A DNA stretch of 6,237 bases from Actinomycetota bacterium. GTDB lineage: Bacteria > Cyanobacteriota > Vampirovibrionia > Obscuribacterales > Obscuribacteraceae. The notes under the pieces were generated by a model. The model was not told where the DNA came from and ran no database searches. It saw only the letters and a program-made list of their open reading frames with translations. The stretch covers positions 1-6,237 of the forward strand of contig CAJCIF010000459.1 of the NCBI GenBank assembly GCA_903970355.1. The letters run 5' to 3'. The position numbers and the translations under genes were made by a program. Of the stretch, positions 1 through 6,127 are shown one piece after another. Position 1 is the first letter of the stretch. The number at the start of each line of letters is the position of its first letter.

Positions 1-1
1 T

Positions 2-823
2 GATCGCGAACGCGATGAATTTTCGGCTCTTGGAATTCAAAAGGGTCTGGAAGCGATATTACCAGCCATGGATGACCTTGACCGAGCCCAGTCGAGTTTC
101 AATGAAAATTCGGATTCAAAAACAGTACTTGAAAGTTTGAAGTTAGTTTACAACCGATTCCATAAGTGTTTAGAACAATTAGGGGTCAAGCCCATTGAAG
201 TGATCGGTGAGGCTTTTGATCCACGTCTGCACGAACCGGTTCAGCAAATTGCTACTAACGCGGTGCCGGAAGGTCACATTGCGCACGAATTACGTCGTGG
301 CTACGCTATTAAGGACAAAGTTTTGAGACCAGCCCTTGTGAATGTGGCTGTTCCAAAAGACGAAGAAGAGGAAGTGGCAGCGCCTGCTGAAGAAGCTGCA
401 CCTGTTATCGAGTCGGCGCCTGTTGAAGCAGCACCGCCGGAAGTTGAGGATGCGCCGGTAGCCGTTGCTCACGAAGTATCGACCCAGGAGCCGGAACCCA
501 TTAGCGCGCCTGAGGAGAAACTAGAGCCCGAAGCCAAGACGTCCAAATCTAAAAAGGCCGATAAAGCGGGATCTGATAAGCCTGCGGATGCGAGTGACTC
601 CCCTGCAAAATCAGGGCATATAGATGGTGCTCAGGCTGAAAAGAAAAAATTTGAACGAGAGGAAGATCCGACCACAATGACAGCGGATTTGCCGGTGATT
701 GGTCCCGAGTACCTGACAGAGTACGAAGAGGCACCGTCAAGAACGTATGATATAAGCGACACAGACGAGGTTGCGGAGGAGGCTTCGGATGATCCTGGCC
801 TCCAAAAAACAGGTGGCAGATGA
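2..823 (+). CDS. grpE: GrpE nucleotide exchange factor, 5'-truncated, with long acidic C-terminal tail
   Basis: GrpE is the cytosolic co-chaperone that opens the DnaK nucleotide-binding cleft, releasing ADP so that ATP can rebind and the client can leave. The frame is open from the first complete codon at position 2, so the true start and most of the N-terminal coiled coil lie upstream. The ATG at 68 falls inside the conserved long-helix segment ([14 protein letters not shown], compare LLPVIDSLDRA in E. coli) and is not the start. The beta-wing domain follows, with the diagnostic [21 protein letters not shown] and [11 protein letters not shown] stretches, and ends near position 355. About 155 further residues (356-820) form a low-complexity tail rich in Glu, Ala and Pro, then a Lys/Ser/Asp-rich part and an acidic end; typical GrpE proteins stop soon after the wing domain. 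The stop overlaps the dnaK start by 4 bp. The GrpE assignment is firm; the role of the tail is unknown. Confidence 0.95.
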   Translation, partial: DRERDEFSALGIQKGLEAILPAMDDLDRAQSSFNENSDSKTVLESLKLVYNRFHKCLEQLGVKPIEVIGEAFDPRLHEPVQQIATNAVPEGHIAHELRRGYAIKDKVLRPALVNVAVPKDEEEEVAAPAEEAAPVIESAPVEAAPPEVEDAPVAVAHEVSTQEPEPISAPEEKLEPEAKTSKSKKADKAGSDKPADASDSPAKSGHIDGAQAEKKKFEREEDPTTMTADLPVIGPEYLTEYEEAPSRTYDISDTDEVAEEASDDPGLQKTGGR

Positions 824-2688
824 GTAGCGAGCGGATAATCGGCATCGACTTGGGTACTACTTATTCGTGTGTTGCCATCATGGAAGGTGGCAAACCAGTC
901 ATTGTCGAAAATTCGGAAGGCGCAAGGACAACTCCTTCTGTTGTTGCTTTCACAAAAAATGGCGAAAGGCTGGTGGGCCAGTTTGCAAAACGCCAGGCTG
1001 TTACCAATCCAACCCGCACTATTCAGTCAATTAAACGCGAAATGGGCACCAACTTTCGTTTTGGTGTAGACGGAATTTCGCAAAGCCCCGAGCAAATTTC
1101 GGCCATGATTCTGCAGAAACTGAAAGCAGACACGGAGGCATTTCTTGGTGAAAAAATAGAGCGAGCCGTGATAACGGTGCCCGCCTATTTCAATGATTCT
1201 CAACGTCAGGCAACGCGAGATGCCGGCCAAATTGCTGGCTTGGATGTACTGCGTATCATCAACGAACCAACAGCCAGTGCGCTTGCGTACGGCATAACCA
1301 AGGTTGCCGATGACAATACTATTCTTGTCTTTGATTTAGGCGGCGGTACTTTCGATGTAAGTATTCTGGAGATTACCGACGGTGTTTTTGAAGTAAAAGC
1401 CACTCACGGCAACAATAGATTGGGTGGTGACGATTTCGATCAGTGCATCATTGATTGGATGATTTCGGAATTCAAAACTACAACAGACATCGATCTCTCT
1501 TCCGATTTGATGGCTATTCAAAGGCTCAAAGAAACAGCAGAGAAGACTAAGATTGAGCTTTCATCAGCAATGGTGAGTGAAGTGCATTTGCCGTTTTTAA
1601 CGGCCGATGAAACAGGTCCCAAGCATCTTGAAACGCAGATCACGCGCGCCAAGTTCAACGAATTGACAGCACATCTTGTCGAGGCAACTCTCGGACCGCT
1701 GCAACAAGCTTTAGAGGATGCCGAACTTACACCAGATAAGATTGACCAGATCATTCTGGTCGGTGGATCGACACGCATACCGGCTGTACAAGATACTATT
1801 CGCAGATTCTTTTCCAAGGAACCAATTAAATCGGTTAATCCGGATGAAGCAGTGGCCTTGGGTGCTGCTATCCAAGCTTCTATTTTGGCTGGCGATGTCC
1901 AAGATGTACTCTTGCTCGACGTAATTCCGCTTTCACTCGGAATTGAGACAGCAGGCGGCTTATTTACAAGAATCATCGAGCGCAACACCACAATTCCAAC
2001 CAGCCGCACCATGACTTTTACTACGACTGAAGATGGTCAAACATCTGTAGAGGTGCACGTGCTTCAGGGTGAGCGAGAACTAGCGGCGTTCAATAAATCT
2101 CTTGCGAAGTTCCATTTGACTGGTATTCCGGCTGCACCACGCAGCGTACCTAAGATTGAAGTGACATTCGATATAGATGCCGACGGCATTTTGCATTGCA
2201 GTGCGCGAGATATCGGCTCTGGCACCAAGCATTCCGTCACCATTCAACGCACAACCGGATTGAGTCCGGATGAAGTAGATTCTCTGCAGAAAGAAGCACA
2301 GGAATTTGCCGAACAAGACAAACAAGCTAAAGAAAAGATAAGTACTCGTGTTCAAGCCCAGACGCTTTGCTCGGAAGCGGAAAGGACAATTGAGAAGTAC
2401 GGCGACCGCGTCGAAAAGCATTATGTTGACAAAGTAAAGAAAGCTGTCGAAGCCGTAAGGCAAGCCCTTACTGAGGGATCGGCAGATGACCTTAAACCGC
2501 TAGTAGCAGGATTGGATGTTTCTTTGCTAGATTTAGGGCGGGCGATTCACTCTGGCAAAGGTGTAAGAGCACCTGCGCCTCCCACGAAGAAACGCATTAC
2601 GTTGTCTGATGCAGCAGAACCAATCGAACTTGGGGAAGTAGCTGCTCAGCAAAAAGGAACTGCCGGAGCCGTTCCCGTAGACGACTGA
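820..2688 (+). CDS. dnaK: Chaperone protein DnaK (Hsp70)
   Basis: This is the ATP-dependent Hsp70 chaperone of the cytosol, 622 residues, against about 610-640 for the family. The nucleotide-binding domain shows [10 protein letters not shown] (9-18), the catalytic Lys72 equivalent in SIKREMG, VPAYFND (120-126), [19 protein letters not shown] (172-179; Thr177 is the ATP-contacting Thr), RLGGDDFD, and [11 protein letters not shown]. The interdomain linker reads [12 protein letters not shown] (362-373). The substrate-binding beta domain ([32 protein letters not shown]) and a helical lid follow, then a short tail ending PVDD with no EEVD or EEVK-type motif. The region after KREMG is short, so the insert of Gram-negative DnaKs is missing, as in B. 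subtilis. The linker has Ile369 where bacterial DnaKs usually have Thr. The start is set by the ATGA overlap with grpE and an AGGTGG sequence at 811-816, close to the ATG. Client cycling with DnaJ and GrpE is inferred from the family. Confidence 0.98.
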   Translation: MSSERIIGIDLGTTYSCVAIMEGGKPVIVENSEGARTTPSVVAFTKNGERLVGQFAKRQAVTNPTRTIQSIKREMGTNFRFGVDGISQSPEQISAMILQKLKADTEAFLGEKIERAVITVPAYFNDSQRQATRDAGQIAGLDVLRIINEPTASALAYGITKVADDNTILVFDLGGGTFDVSILEITDGVFEVKATHGNNRLGGDDFDQCIIDWMISEFKTTTDIDLSSDLMAIQRLKETAEKTKIELSSAMVSEVHLPFLTADETGPKHLETQITRAKFNELTAHLVEATLGPLQQALEDAELTPDKIDQIILVGGSTRIPAVQDTIRRFFSKEPIKSVNPDEAVALGAAIQASILAGDVQDVLLLDVIPLSLGIETAGGLFTRIIERNTTIPTSRTMTFTTTEDGQTSVEVHVLQGERELAAFNKSLAKFHLTGIPAAPRSVPKIEVTFDIDADGILHCSARDIGSGTKHSVTIQRTTGLSPDEVDSLQKEAQEFAEQDKQAKEKISTRVQAQTLCSEAERTIEKYGDRVEKHYVDKVKKAVEAVRQALTEGSADDLKPLVAGLDVSLLDLGRAIHSGKGVRAPAPPTKKRITLSDAAEPIELGEVAAQQKGTAGAVPVDD

Positions 2689-2711
2689 AGTATATATCTC
2701 AAGGCTATACT
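2689..2711. repeat. Short inverted repeat in the dnaK-dnaJ gap
   Basis: AGTATA (2689-2694) and TATACT (2706-2711) are perfect inverted 6-bp arms around an 11-base loop, directly after the dnaK stop. The stem is AT-rich and has no T-run behind it, so it is not a convincing terminator. It could be a weak mRNA processing or stability element. TATACT also resembles a -10 box, but no matching -35 sits 16-18 bp upstream. Confidence 0.3.
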
Positions 2712-2740
2712 GAATTCGGCGGGCATGTTCTAAGGACTAA

Positions 2741-2746
2741 AGAAGG
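2741..2746 (+). promoter_or_regulatory. Shine-Dalgarno for dnaJ, supports a TTG start
   Basis: AGAAGG lies 8 bases before the TTG at 2755 and 17 bases before the ATG at 2764. The spacing fits the TTG and is too long for the ATG, and no other purine-rich site lies closer to the ATG. This favours initiation at TTG, adding Met-Ser-Thr ahead of the usual MAKRDYYEVLG beginning. Confidence 0.6.
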
Positions 2747-2754
2747 TACCCTGA

Positions 2755-4050
2755 TTGTCGACCATGGCAAAACGAGATTATTACGAGGTCTTAGGGGTCT
2801 CAAAAAAAGCTAACGCTGATGAGATCAAAAAGTCCTTTCGCAACAAAGCCAGACATCTCCATCCGGACAATAAAGAGAGCGGTGATGAAGCTGCTTTCAA
2901 AGAGCTGGCTGAAGCTTATGAAGTGCTGTCCGATGACAATCAACGGGCTACGTACGATCGTTATGGACACGAAGGTGTCAAAAATACGACGCGCGGCTTC
3001 GACAATATGGACTTCAGTAATCTTGCCGGTTTCGGTATAGATGATCTAATAGATATGTTCTTCGGTGGCGGCGTGCGCACGGGCAGGCAAGGCGGCCCGG
3101 AGCAAGGCAGTCACTTGCGCTATGAACTGCAAATAGACTTTATGGAAGCCGTATTTGGTGTTGAGAAGAAGATTTCCATTCGCCGTTTGGAAGATTGCAC
3201 CACATGTAGTGGCAGCGGTGCGACGCCGGGTAGCGAAATTAAACAATGCACAACTTGCGCCGGCATGGGACAGGTTCAACAAGTCTTCAATAGCTTCTTT
3301 GGCCAAAGTATCCGTGTTACGGCTTGCCCGACTTGCCAGGGTGTAGGTCAGCAGATAGAAAAACCCTGTCGGGAGTGCCGTGGCGAAGGATTATTGAGAC
3401 AGAATCGTGAGTTCGACCTCAAAATTCCAGCTGGTATTGAATCTGGTTCGCGAGTTCGCATGACGGCGGCAGGAGATAAGGGTAAACGGGGCGGCCCGTT
3501 TGGAGACTTGTTTGTGGTCGTGGGCGTGCGCGAGCATGAAACTTTTATTCGCGACGGTCTCACCATTCACGTTAAACAGCCAATCAGTTTCTCTATGGCT
3601 GCTCTGGGTGGCGATTTGCTAGTCGAGACTGTCAATGGTAAAAAGCTAGTGAAGGTGCCAGCCGGCACCCAAGCGGGCTCCACAGTCGTTCTGAAAGAAC
3701 TGGGAGTGCCACGTCTTAACAACCCTACCAGGCGAGGAGATCAAGTTGTTCACTTGATTGTTGAAACTCCTACGAAACTATCTTCAGAAGAGAAGAAATT
3801 GCTTGATAAACTGGCTGAGCTTCGGGGAGAATCACTCCATGTAAGCAAAGAAGAGATCGAAAACCTGAAAGCCGAAGCGAAAGCGGCGCAAGAAGCAGAA
3901 TCCGCCGGAAAGGTGGAGGACAAGCCTAAAAAGCCGGAAGCTTCAACAAATGGTGAAAATTCACCAAGTGAGCATAAGGAAGATCATTCTATTTTTGAGA
4001 AAATAGGCGAATTCTTCAAACCAAGACATGGTGAACACGAAGCTAAGTAA
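2755..4050 (+). CDS. dnaJ: Chaperone protein DnaJ (class A Hsp40)
   Basis: DnaJ binds unfolded clients and triggers ATP hydrolysis by DnaK. It is 431 residues from the TTG at 2755; the ATG at 2764 (428 residues) is the alternative and matches the usual family N-terminus. The J domain (about 6-75) has DYYEVLGVSK, the essential HPD at 36-38, and YEVLSDDNQRATYDRYG. A short glycine-rich linker follows, containing DDLIDMFFGGG. The zinc-finger domain has four intact CxxCxGxG repeats at Cys148/151, 165/168, 191/194 and 205/208, giving two zinc sites (I: first plus fourth; II: second plus third). The C-terminal client-binding domains include IPAGIESGSRVRM and GDLFVVV, and then VPAGTQAGSTVVLKELGVPRL and RRGDQVVHLIVETP. 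A charged Lys/Glu-rich extension of about 60 residues follows, closing with an amphipathic FEKIGEFFKPR segment; many DnaJ proteins are 370-390 residues. It lies 66 bp after dnaK and is probably in the same operon. Confidence 0.97.
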   Translation: MSTMAKRDYYEVLGVSKKANADEIKKSFRNKARHLHPDNKESGDEAAFKELAEAYEVLSDDNQRATYDRYGHEGVKNTTRGFDNMDFSNLAGFGIDDLIDMFFGGGVRTGRQGGPEQGSHLRYELQIDFMEAVFGVEKKISIRRLEDCTTCSGSGATPGSEIKQCTTCAGMGQVQQVFNSFFGQSIRVTACPTCQGVGQQIEKPCRECRGEGLLRQNREFDLKIPAGIESGSRVRMTAAGDKGKRGGPFGDLFVVVGVREHETFIRDGLTIHVKQPISFSMAALGGDLLVETVNGKKLVKVPAGTQAGSTVVLKELGVPRLNNPTRRGDQVVHLIVETPTKLSSEEKKLLDKLAELRGESLHVSKEEIENLKAEAKAAQEAESAGKVEDKPKKPEASTNGENSPSEHKEDHSIFEKIGEFFKPRHGEHEAK

Positions 4051-4060
4051 TGAAGCAAAA

Positions 4061-5512
4061 ATGGTGCGACGCACCATAGCTTCATGCCTTGTAATATCGT
4101 TCGTCTTGAGTCTATTTTTTCAAGGCGCGCCGGTCTGGGCAACGAAATTACCGGCCGAATTGCGCAATGGTATTTTAAAAGCATATCCAGGTGCAAAAAT
4201 TCGGCTTGATGGTGCCTTTGAAACTACGCACGACGAGCTGTTCATCCCACTAATACCGGCAAAACCACATGCTGTAAGTGGCGATGAAGCTTTACTACAG
4301 GGCACATTTCCTACTAAACAAGAACCAACTCTTTTGGTATTTGCAAATGCCTGGAGCTTTTTGCGCGTTATTCAACATGGCAAGCTCAAAATTATCCGAC
4401 CGCCGCTAGATATGCCGGAATCTTTTAGAAAATTTTTGCTGACAGGTAAGTTTGCAGCGGATCTCATTGTTCCGGATCGCTTCGTCATTCCGGAATCATT
4501 CAAGCCTGTTGCTGGAGATCTTGCTATTGATGCGGTTGAAGATGTCATTTACAACAGGGCCGATTTTGGTATCACGTCCAAAATACCTGCCGCTTCTCCA
4601 AATCAAAAACACTCCGATCATGGTGCCATTTTTGTGCTGGCACCTTCCGCCGGCAAAATAACAATGCTGGAAGAGTCTGATCTCAGCAAAGAAATGGAAT
4701 TTCCAACGGAAGGCACACCCTGCGCAATGACCTATGCCAATGGCAAACTCTATATAGCTGATGAATCGAAGCACCGAATTTTGAAGCTTGATCCAGGCGG
4801 CAAGCAGTTTATTGGAGAAATTGATCTGCCACCACATTCATCACCCAAGGGAATTGTTGCGCTTCCCAACGGCAAATTGCTACTCGTTTCTCAAAGTGCT
4901 ACTGCAAGCATAGTCGTTTACGAGTTGCCATCTGAAAAGCTGCTTTCCAGTACAAAAGTGCCGGTTGGACCCGGTAAGCTTGCTGTTTCACCAAATGGAC
5001 AAGTGCTGGTGGCACTAAATACACCGGCAGGCAAAGTTACTTTATTGTCTGCCCTCACTCAGAAAGTGATGCAAGTCGTCCCGGTTGGCACCATGCCTAA
5101 TGGTGTCGAGATCAGTAAGGACAGTCAAAAAATATATGTATCAAACCGATTTTCGAATTCGATATCTATCATTGATGTCGGCAAGAGACAAGTGATCGAA
5201 ACACTGCATACAGGCAATGGACCGATTGGTTTGGTCTTGAACGAAGACGATACCAAATTGTTTGTGGGCAATGCTAAAGACAACACGATAAGCGTTTTCG
5301 ATTTGGTTATGCACAAGAAATTGGATGATATCAAATTGCCTCTGGATCTGGATTTCCCGGGCGGCATGATGATGATGTCGGACAAAAAACACATTCTGGT
5401 CTCGAGTGAATCAACTCCAAACATTGGACTACTCGATGCCACAAATAACAAGTTCGAAAAGCAGCCAGACATAGGCCACCCGAGCGACGAATTTATGTGG
5501 GTGCCGTTGTAG
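4061..5512 (+). CDS. Secreted YVTN/NHL-type beta-propeller protein, unknown function
   Basis: Translation from the ATG at 4061 gives 483 residues that begin with a textbook Sec signal peptide: MVRR, a hydrophobic core to about residue 20, then QGAPVWA with likely cleavage after Ala27. GAAG 5 bases upstream may be a weak ribosome binding site. An in-frame ATG at 4028 would add 11 polar residues and overlap dnaJ; it has no ribosome binding site and spoils the signal peptide, so 4061 is preferred. Residues about 28-175 form a domain I do not recognise. From about 187 to the end there are seven repeats of roughly 40 residues with the pattern of a predicted position, a strand such as KLYIADE, KIYVSNR or KLFVGNA, and a closing ILKLD, SIIDV or SVFDL. 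The fifth is closest to the YVTN consensus. Seven blades suggest a closed propeller acting outside the cytoplasmic membrane as a binding or scaffold module. No catalytic motif was seen and there is no lipobox. It follows dnaJ by 10 bp. Confidence 0.9.
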   Translation: MVRRTIASCLVISFVLSLFFQGAPVWATKLPAELRNGILKAYPGAKIRLDGAFETTHDELFIPLIPAKPHAVSGDEALLQGTFPTKQEPTLLVFANAWSFLRVIQHGKLKIIRPPLDMPESFRKFLLTGKFAADLIVPDRFVIPESFKPVAGDLAIDAVEDVIYNRADFGITSKIPAASPNQKHSDHGAIFVLAPSAGKITMLEESDLSKEMEFPTEGTPCAMTYANGKLYIADESKHRILKLDPGGKQFIGEIDLPPHSSPKGIVALPNGKLLLVSQSATASIVVYELPSEKLLSSTKVPVGPGKLAVSPNGQVLVALNTPAGKVTLLSALTQKVMQVVPVGTMPNGVEISKDSQKIYVSNRFSNSISIIDVGKRQVIETLHTGNGPIGLVLNEDDTKLFVGNAKDNTISVFDLVMHKKLDDIKLPLDLDFPGGMMMMSDKKHILVSSESTPNIGLLDATNNKFEKQPDIGHPSDEFMWVPL

Positions 5513-5562
5513 GAACGGAAACTGCTGATATCGGGACGAGCACATAATCGCGATCCATACAG

Positions 5563-5588
5563 AAAAGGACACGGCTATGCCATGTCCT
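5563..5588 (-). terminator. Intrinsic terminator for the minus-strand small gene
   Basis: Read on the minus strand, AGGACA-T-GGC pairs with GCC-G-TGTCCT around the loop ATA, the central T-G being a GU wobble in RNA. The stem runs into TTTT then C. On the plus strand the same position is a C-A mismatch and no T-run follows, so the element is best as a minus-strand terminator about 30 bp beyond that gene's stop. It may still act weakly on transcripts arriving from the propeller gene. Confidence 0.6.
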
Positions 5589-5593
5589 AACAT

Positions 5594-5620
5594 TAAGTGC
5601 CGAACGAGGTTCGGAGCTTA
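5594..5620. terminator. Second hairpin between convergent genes
   Basis: CCGAAC (5600-5605) and GTTCGG (5609-5614) form a 6-bp stem with a GAG loop. After a TG/AG internal mismatch it is extended by TAAG (5594-5597) and CTTA (5617-5620). The outer arm contains the TAA stop of the minus-strand gene. On the plus strand a TTTT occurs about 7 bases beyond the stem, too far for a canonical terminator, but this is the best candidate for ending the chaperone-propeller transcript. Confidence 0.4.
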
Positions 5621-5839
5621 TTGCAGTTTTGAATGTGTACCGGTGGCGATGCTGTTGAGACCGTTCACGGTTTTGTCTGATACTTGCTGAATCATGAGAT
5701 TCTGAATGCCAATTACCAGAACGAAAAGAAGTGCAAACGCAAGTGCCATGAAGGCTAGTGATCCGCCGAATCCGACATCACCCGATCCCTCTTCACGAAC
5801 AAACAGGTTTTGAATCAGTTTGGCTATTTCCGACATCAT
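5618..5839 (-). CDS. Small single-pass membrane protein, possibly Flp pilin-like
   Basis: The protein is 73 residues from the ATG at 5839 (a second ATG follows immediately at 5836). An AGGA 8 bases upstream supports this start. A longer in-frame start at 6007 would add 56 residues with no family-like features, so I do not use it. The layout is a short amphipathic N-terminus (MMSEIAKLIQNLFV), a charged REE, a Gly-rich GSGDVGFGG, a hydrophobic helix at about 27-45, and a polar C-terminus (SDKTVNGLNSIAT). This resembles Flp-type prepilins, which have a Lys-rich start, a DESG-like junction before the hydrophobic helix, and an end like FNSIA. However, the conserved Glu five residues after the peptidase site is missing, so the pilin idea is tentative. 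Any small inner-membrane protein is an alternative. The gene is convergent with the propeller gene and ends in a hairpin plus terminator region. Confidence 0.7.
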   Translation of the reverse strand: MMSEIAKLIQNLFVREEGSGDVGFGGSLAFMALAFALLFVLVIGIQNLMIQQVSDKTVNGLNSIATGTHSKLQ

Positions 5840-5847
5840 AAATCTAA

Positions 5848-5851
5848 TCCT
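5848..5851 (-). promoter_or_regulatory. Ribosome binding site of the small membrane-protein gene
   Basis: AGGA on the minus strand stands 8 bases before the ATG at 5839. It is the reason for choosing the short 73-residue form over the 129-residue one. Confidence 0.5.
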
Positions 5852-5896
5852 ATGAAGACACCCGTCAAAGATAACATAAAGTCGCCGCAGTGCCCA

Positions 5897-5926
5897 AATA
5901 TATTTGTTGTCATGAGGAATTTGTAA
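5897..5926 (-). promoter_or_regulatory. Weak candidate sigma-70 type promoter for the small membrane-protein gene
   Basis: On the minus strand TATATT (5902 to 5897) matches the -10 consensus at five of six positions. TTACAA (5926 to 5921) matches the -35 poorly, with an 18-bp spacer. A start about 7 bases beyond the -10 box would give a leader of around 50 nt before the ATG at 5839. The -10 is part of the palindrome at 5895-5906, and the -35 overlaps a small hairpin. This is a sequence match only. Confidence 0.2.
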
Positions 5927-6062
5927 GGATCGCCATCCTTTAAAATTCGGGTTCCAACCAGTAAGACCAAGCTGGCCTGCTTTTCGCTTGGCAGTGATTT
6001 CTTGCAAGTGTTAAGCAAGTTCCAGGTGTGTAGCATTTTAGTGGCCAAATGAGCGATTTATC

Positions 6063-6127
6063 CCAGACTGGCGGGTTAATATAGGGGGTCTTAATTCTCG
6101 TATGGGCACTGCCCGCCTGGCCTTTTT
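6063..6127 (+). other. Inverted repeat plus T-run across the start of the right-edge frame
   Basis: GGCGGG (6070-6075) pairs with CCCGCC (6112-6117). With an ACTG bulge, CCAG-GCGGG (6063-6075) pairs with CCCGC-CTGG (6112-6120). Three bases after the stem there is a run of five Ts (6123-6127). The loop of about 36 bases contains the purine-rich AGGGGG (6083-6088) and the candidate ATG at 6102. The shape is that of a long-loop terminator or of a leader structure hiding a translation start. The long loop lowers confidence. Confidence 0.3.

Larger units (their letters stand above)
5840..6101. other. Divergent intergenic region
   Basis: This 262-bp stretch lies between the start of the minus-strand small gene and the putative start of the right-edge frame, so it should hold promoters for both. 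Visible structure: a 12-bp palindrome CAAATATATTTG at 5895-5906; a small hairpin AAGGAT-CGCC-ATCCTT at 5925-5940; and CTTGC/GCAAG arms in 6001-6019. Minus-strand frames crossing it encode nothing recognisable. No RNA gene was identified. Confidence 0.5.

Noticed and set aside
1..823. CIRCE operator or heat-shock promoter for the operon
   Set aside because: No TTAGCACTC/GAGTGCTAA-type repeat was found; the operon's promoter lies upstream of the window.
1518..2012. 164-residue open frame antisense to dnaK
   Set aside because: It lies wholly opposite well-conserved dnaK codons and its Ser-rich translation looks like the shadow of the sense frame.
2706..2711. TATACT as a -10 box for a dnaJ-specific promoter
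   Set aside because: No acceptable -35 at 16-18 bp upstream; more simply explained as an arm of the short inverted repeat.
5366..5377. Four tandem ATG triplets giving MMMM in the propeller protein
   Set aside because: Only four copies and it sits in the last blade; too short to call a functional repeat or phase-variable tract.
5618..6007. 129-residue minus-strand form of the small membrane protein
   Set aside because: The extra 56 N-terminal residues show no family features, and the internal ATG at 5839 has a well-placed AGGA, so the shorter form is preferred.
5836..6048. 70-residue minus-strand frame overlapping the small membrane gene start
   Set aside because: No ribosome binding site of note and no recognisable motif; it covers the presumed promoter region of the small gene.
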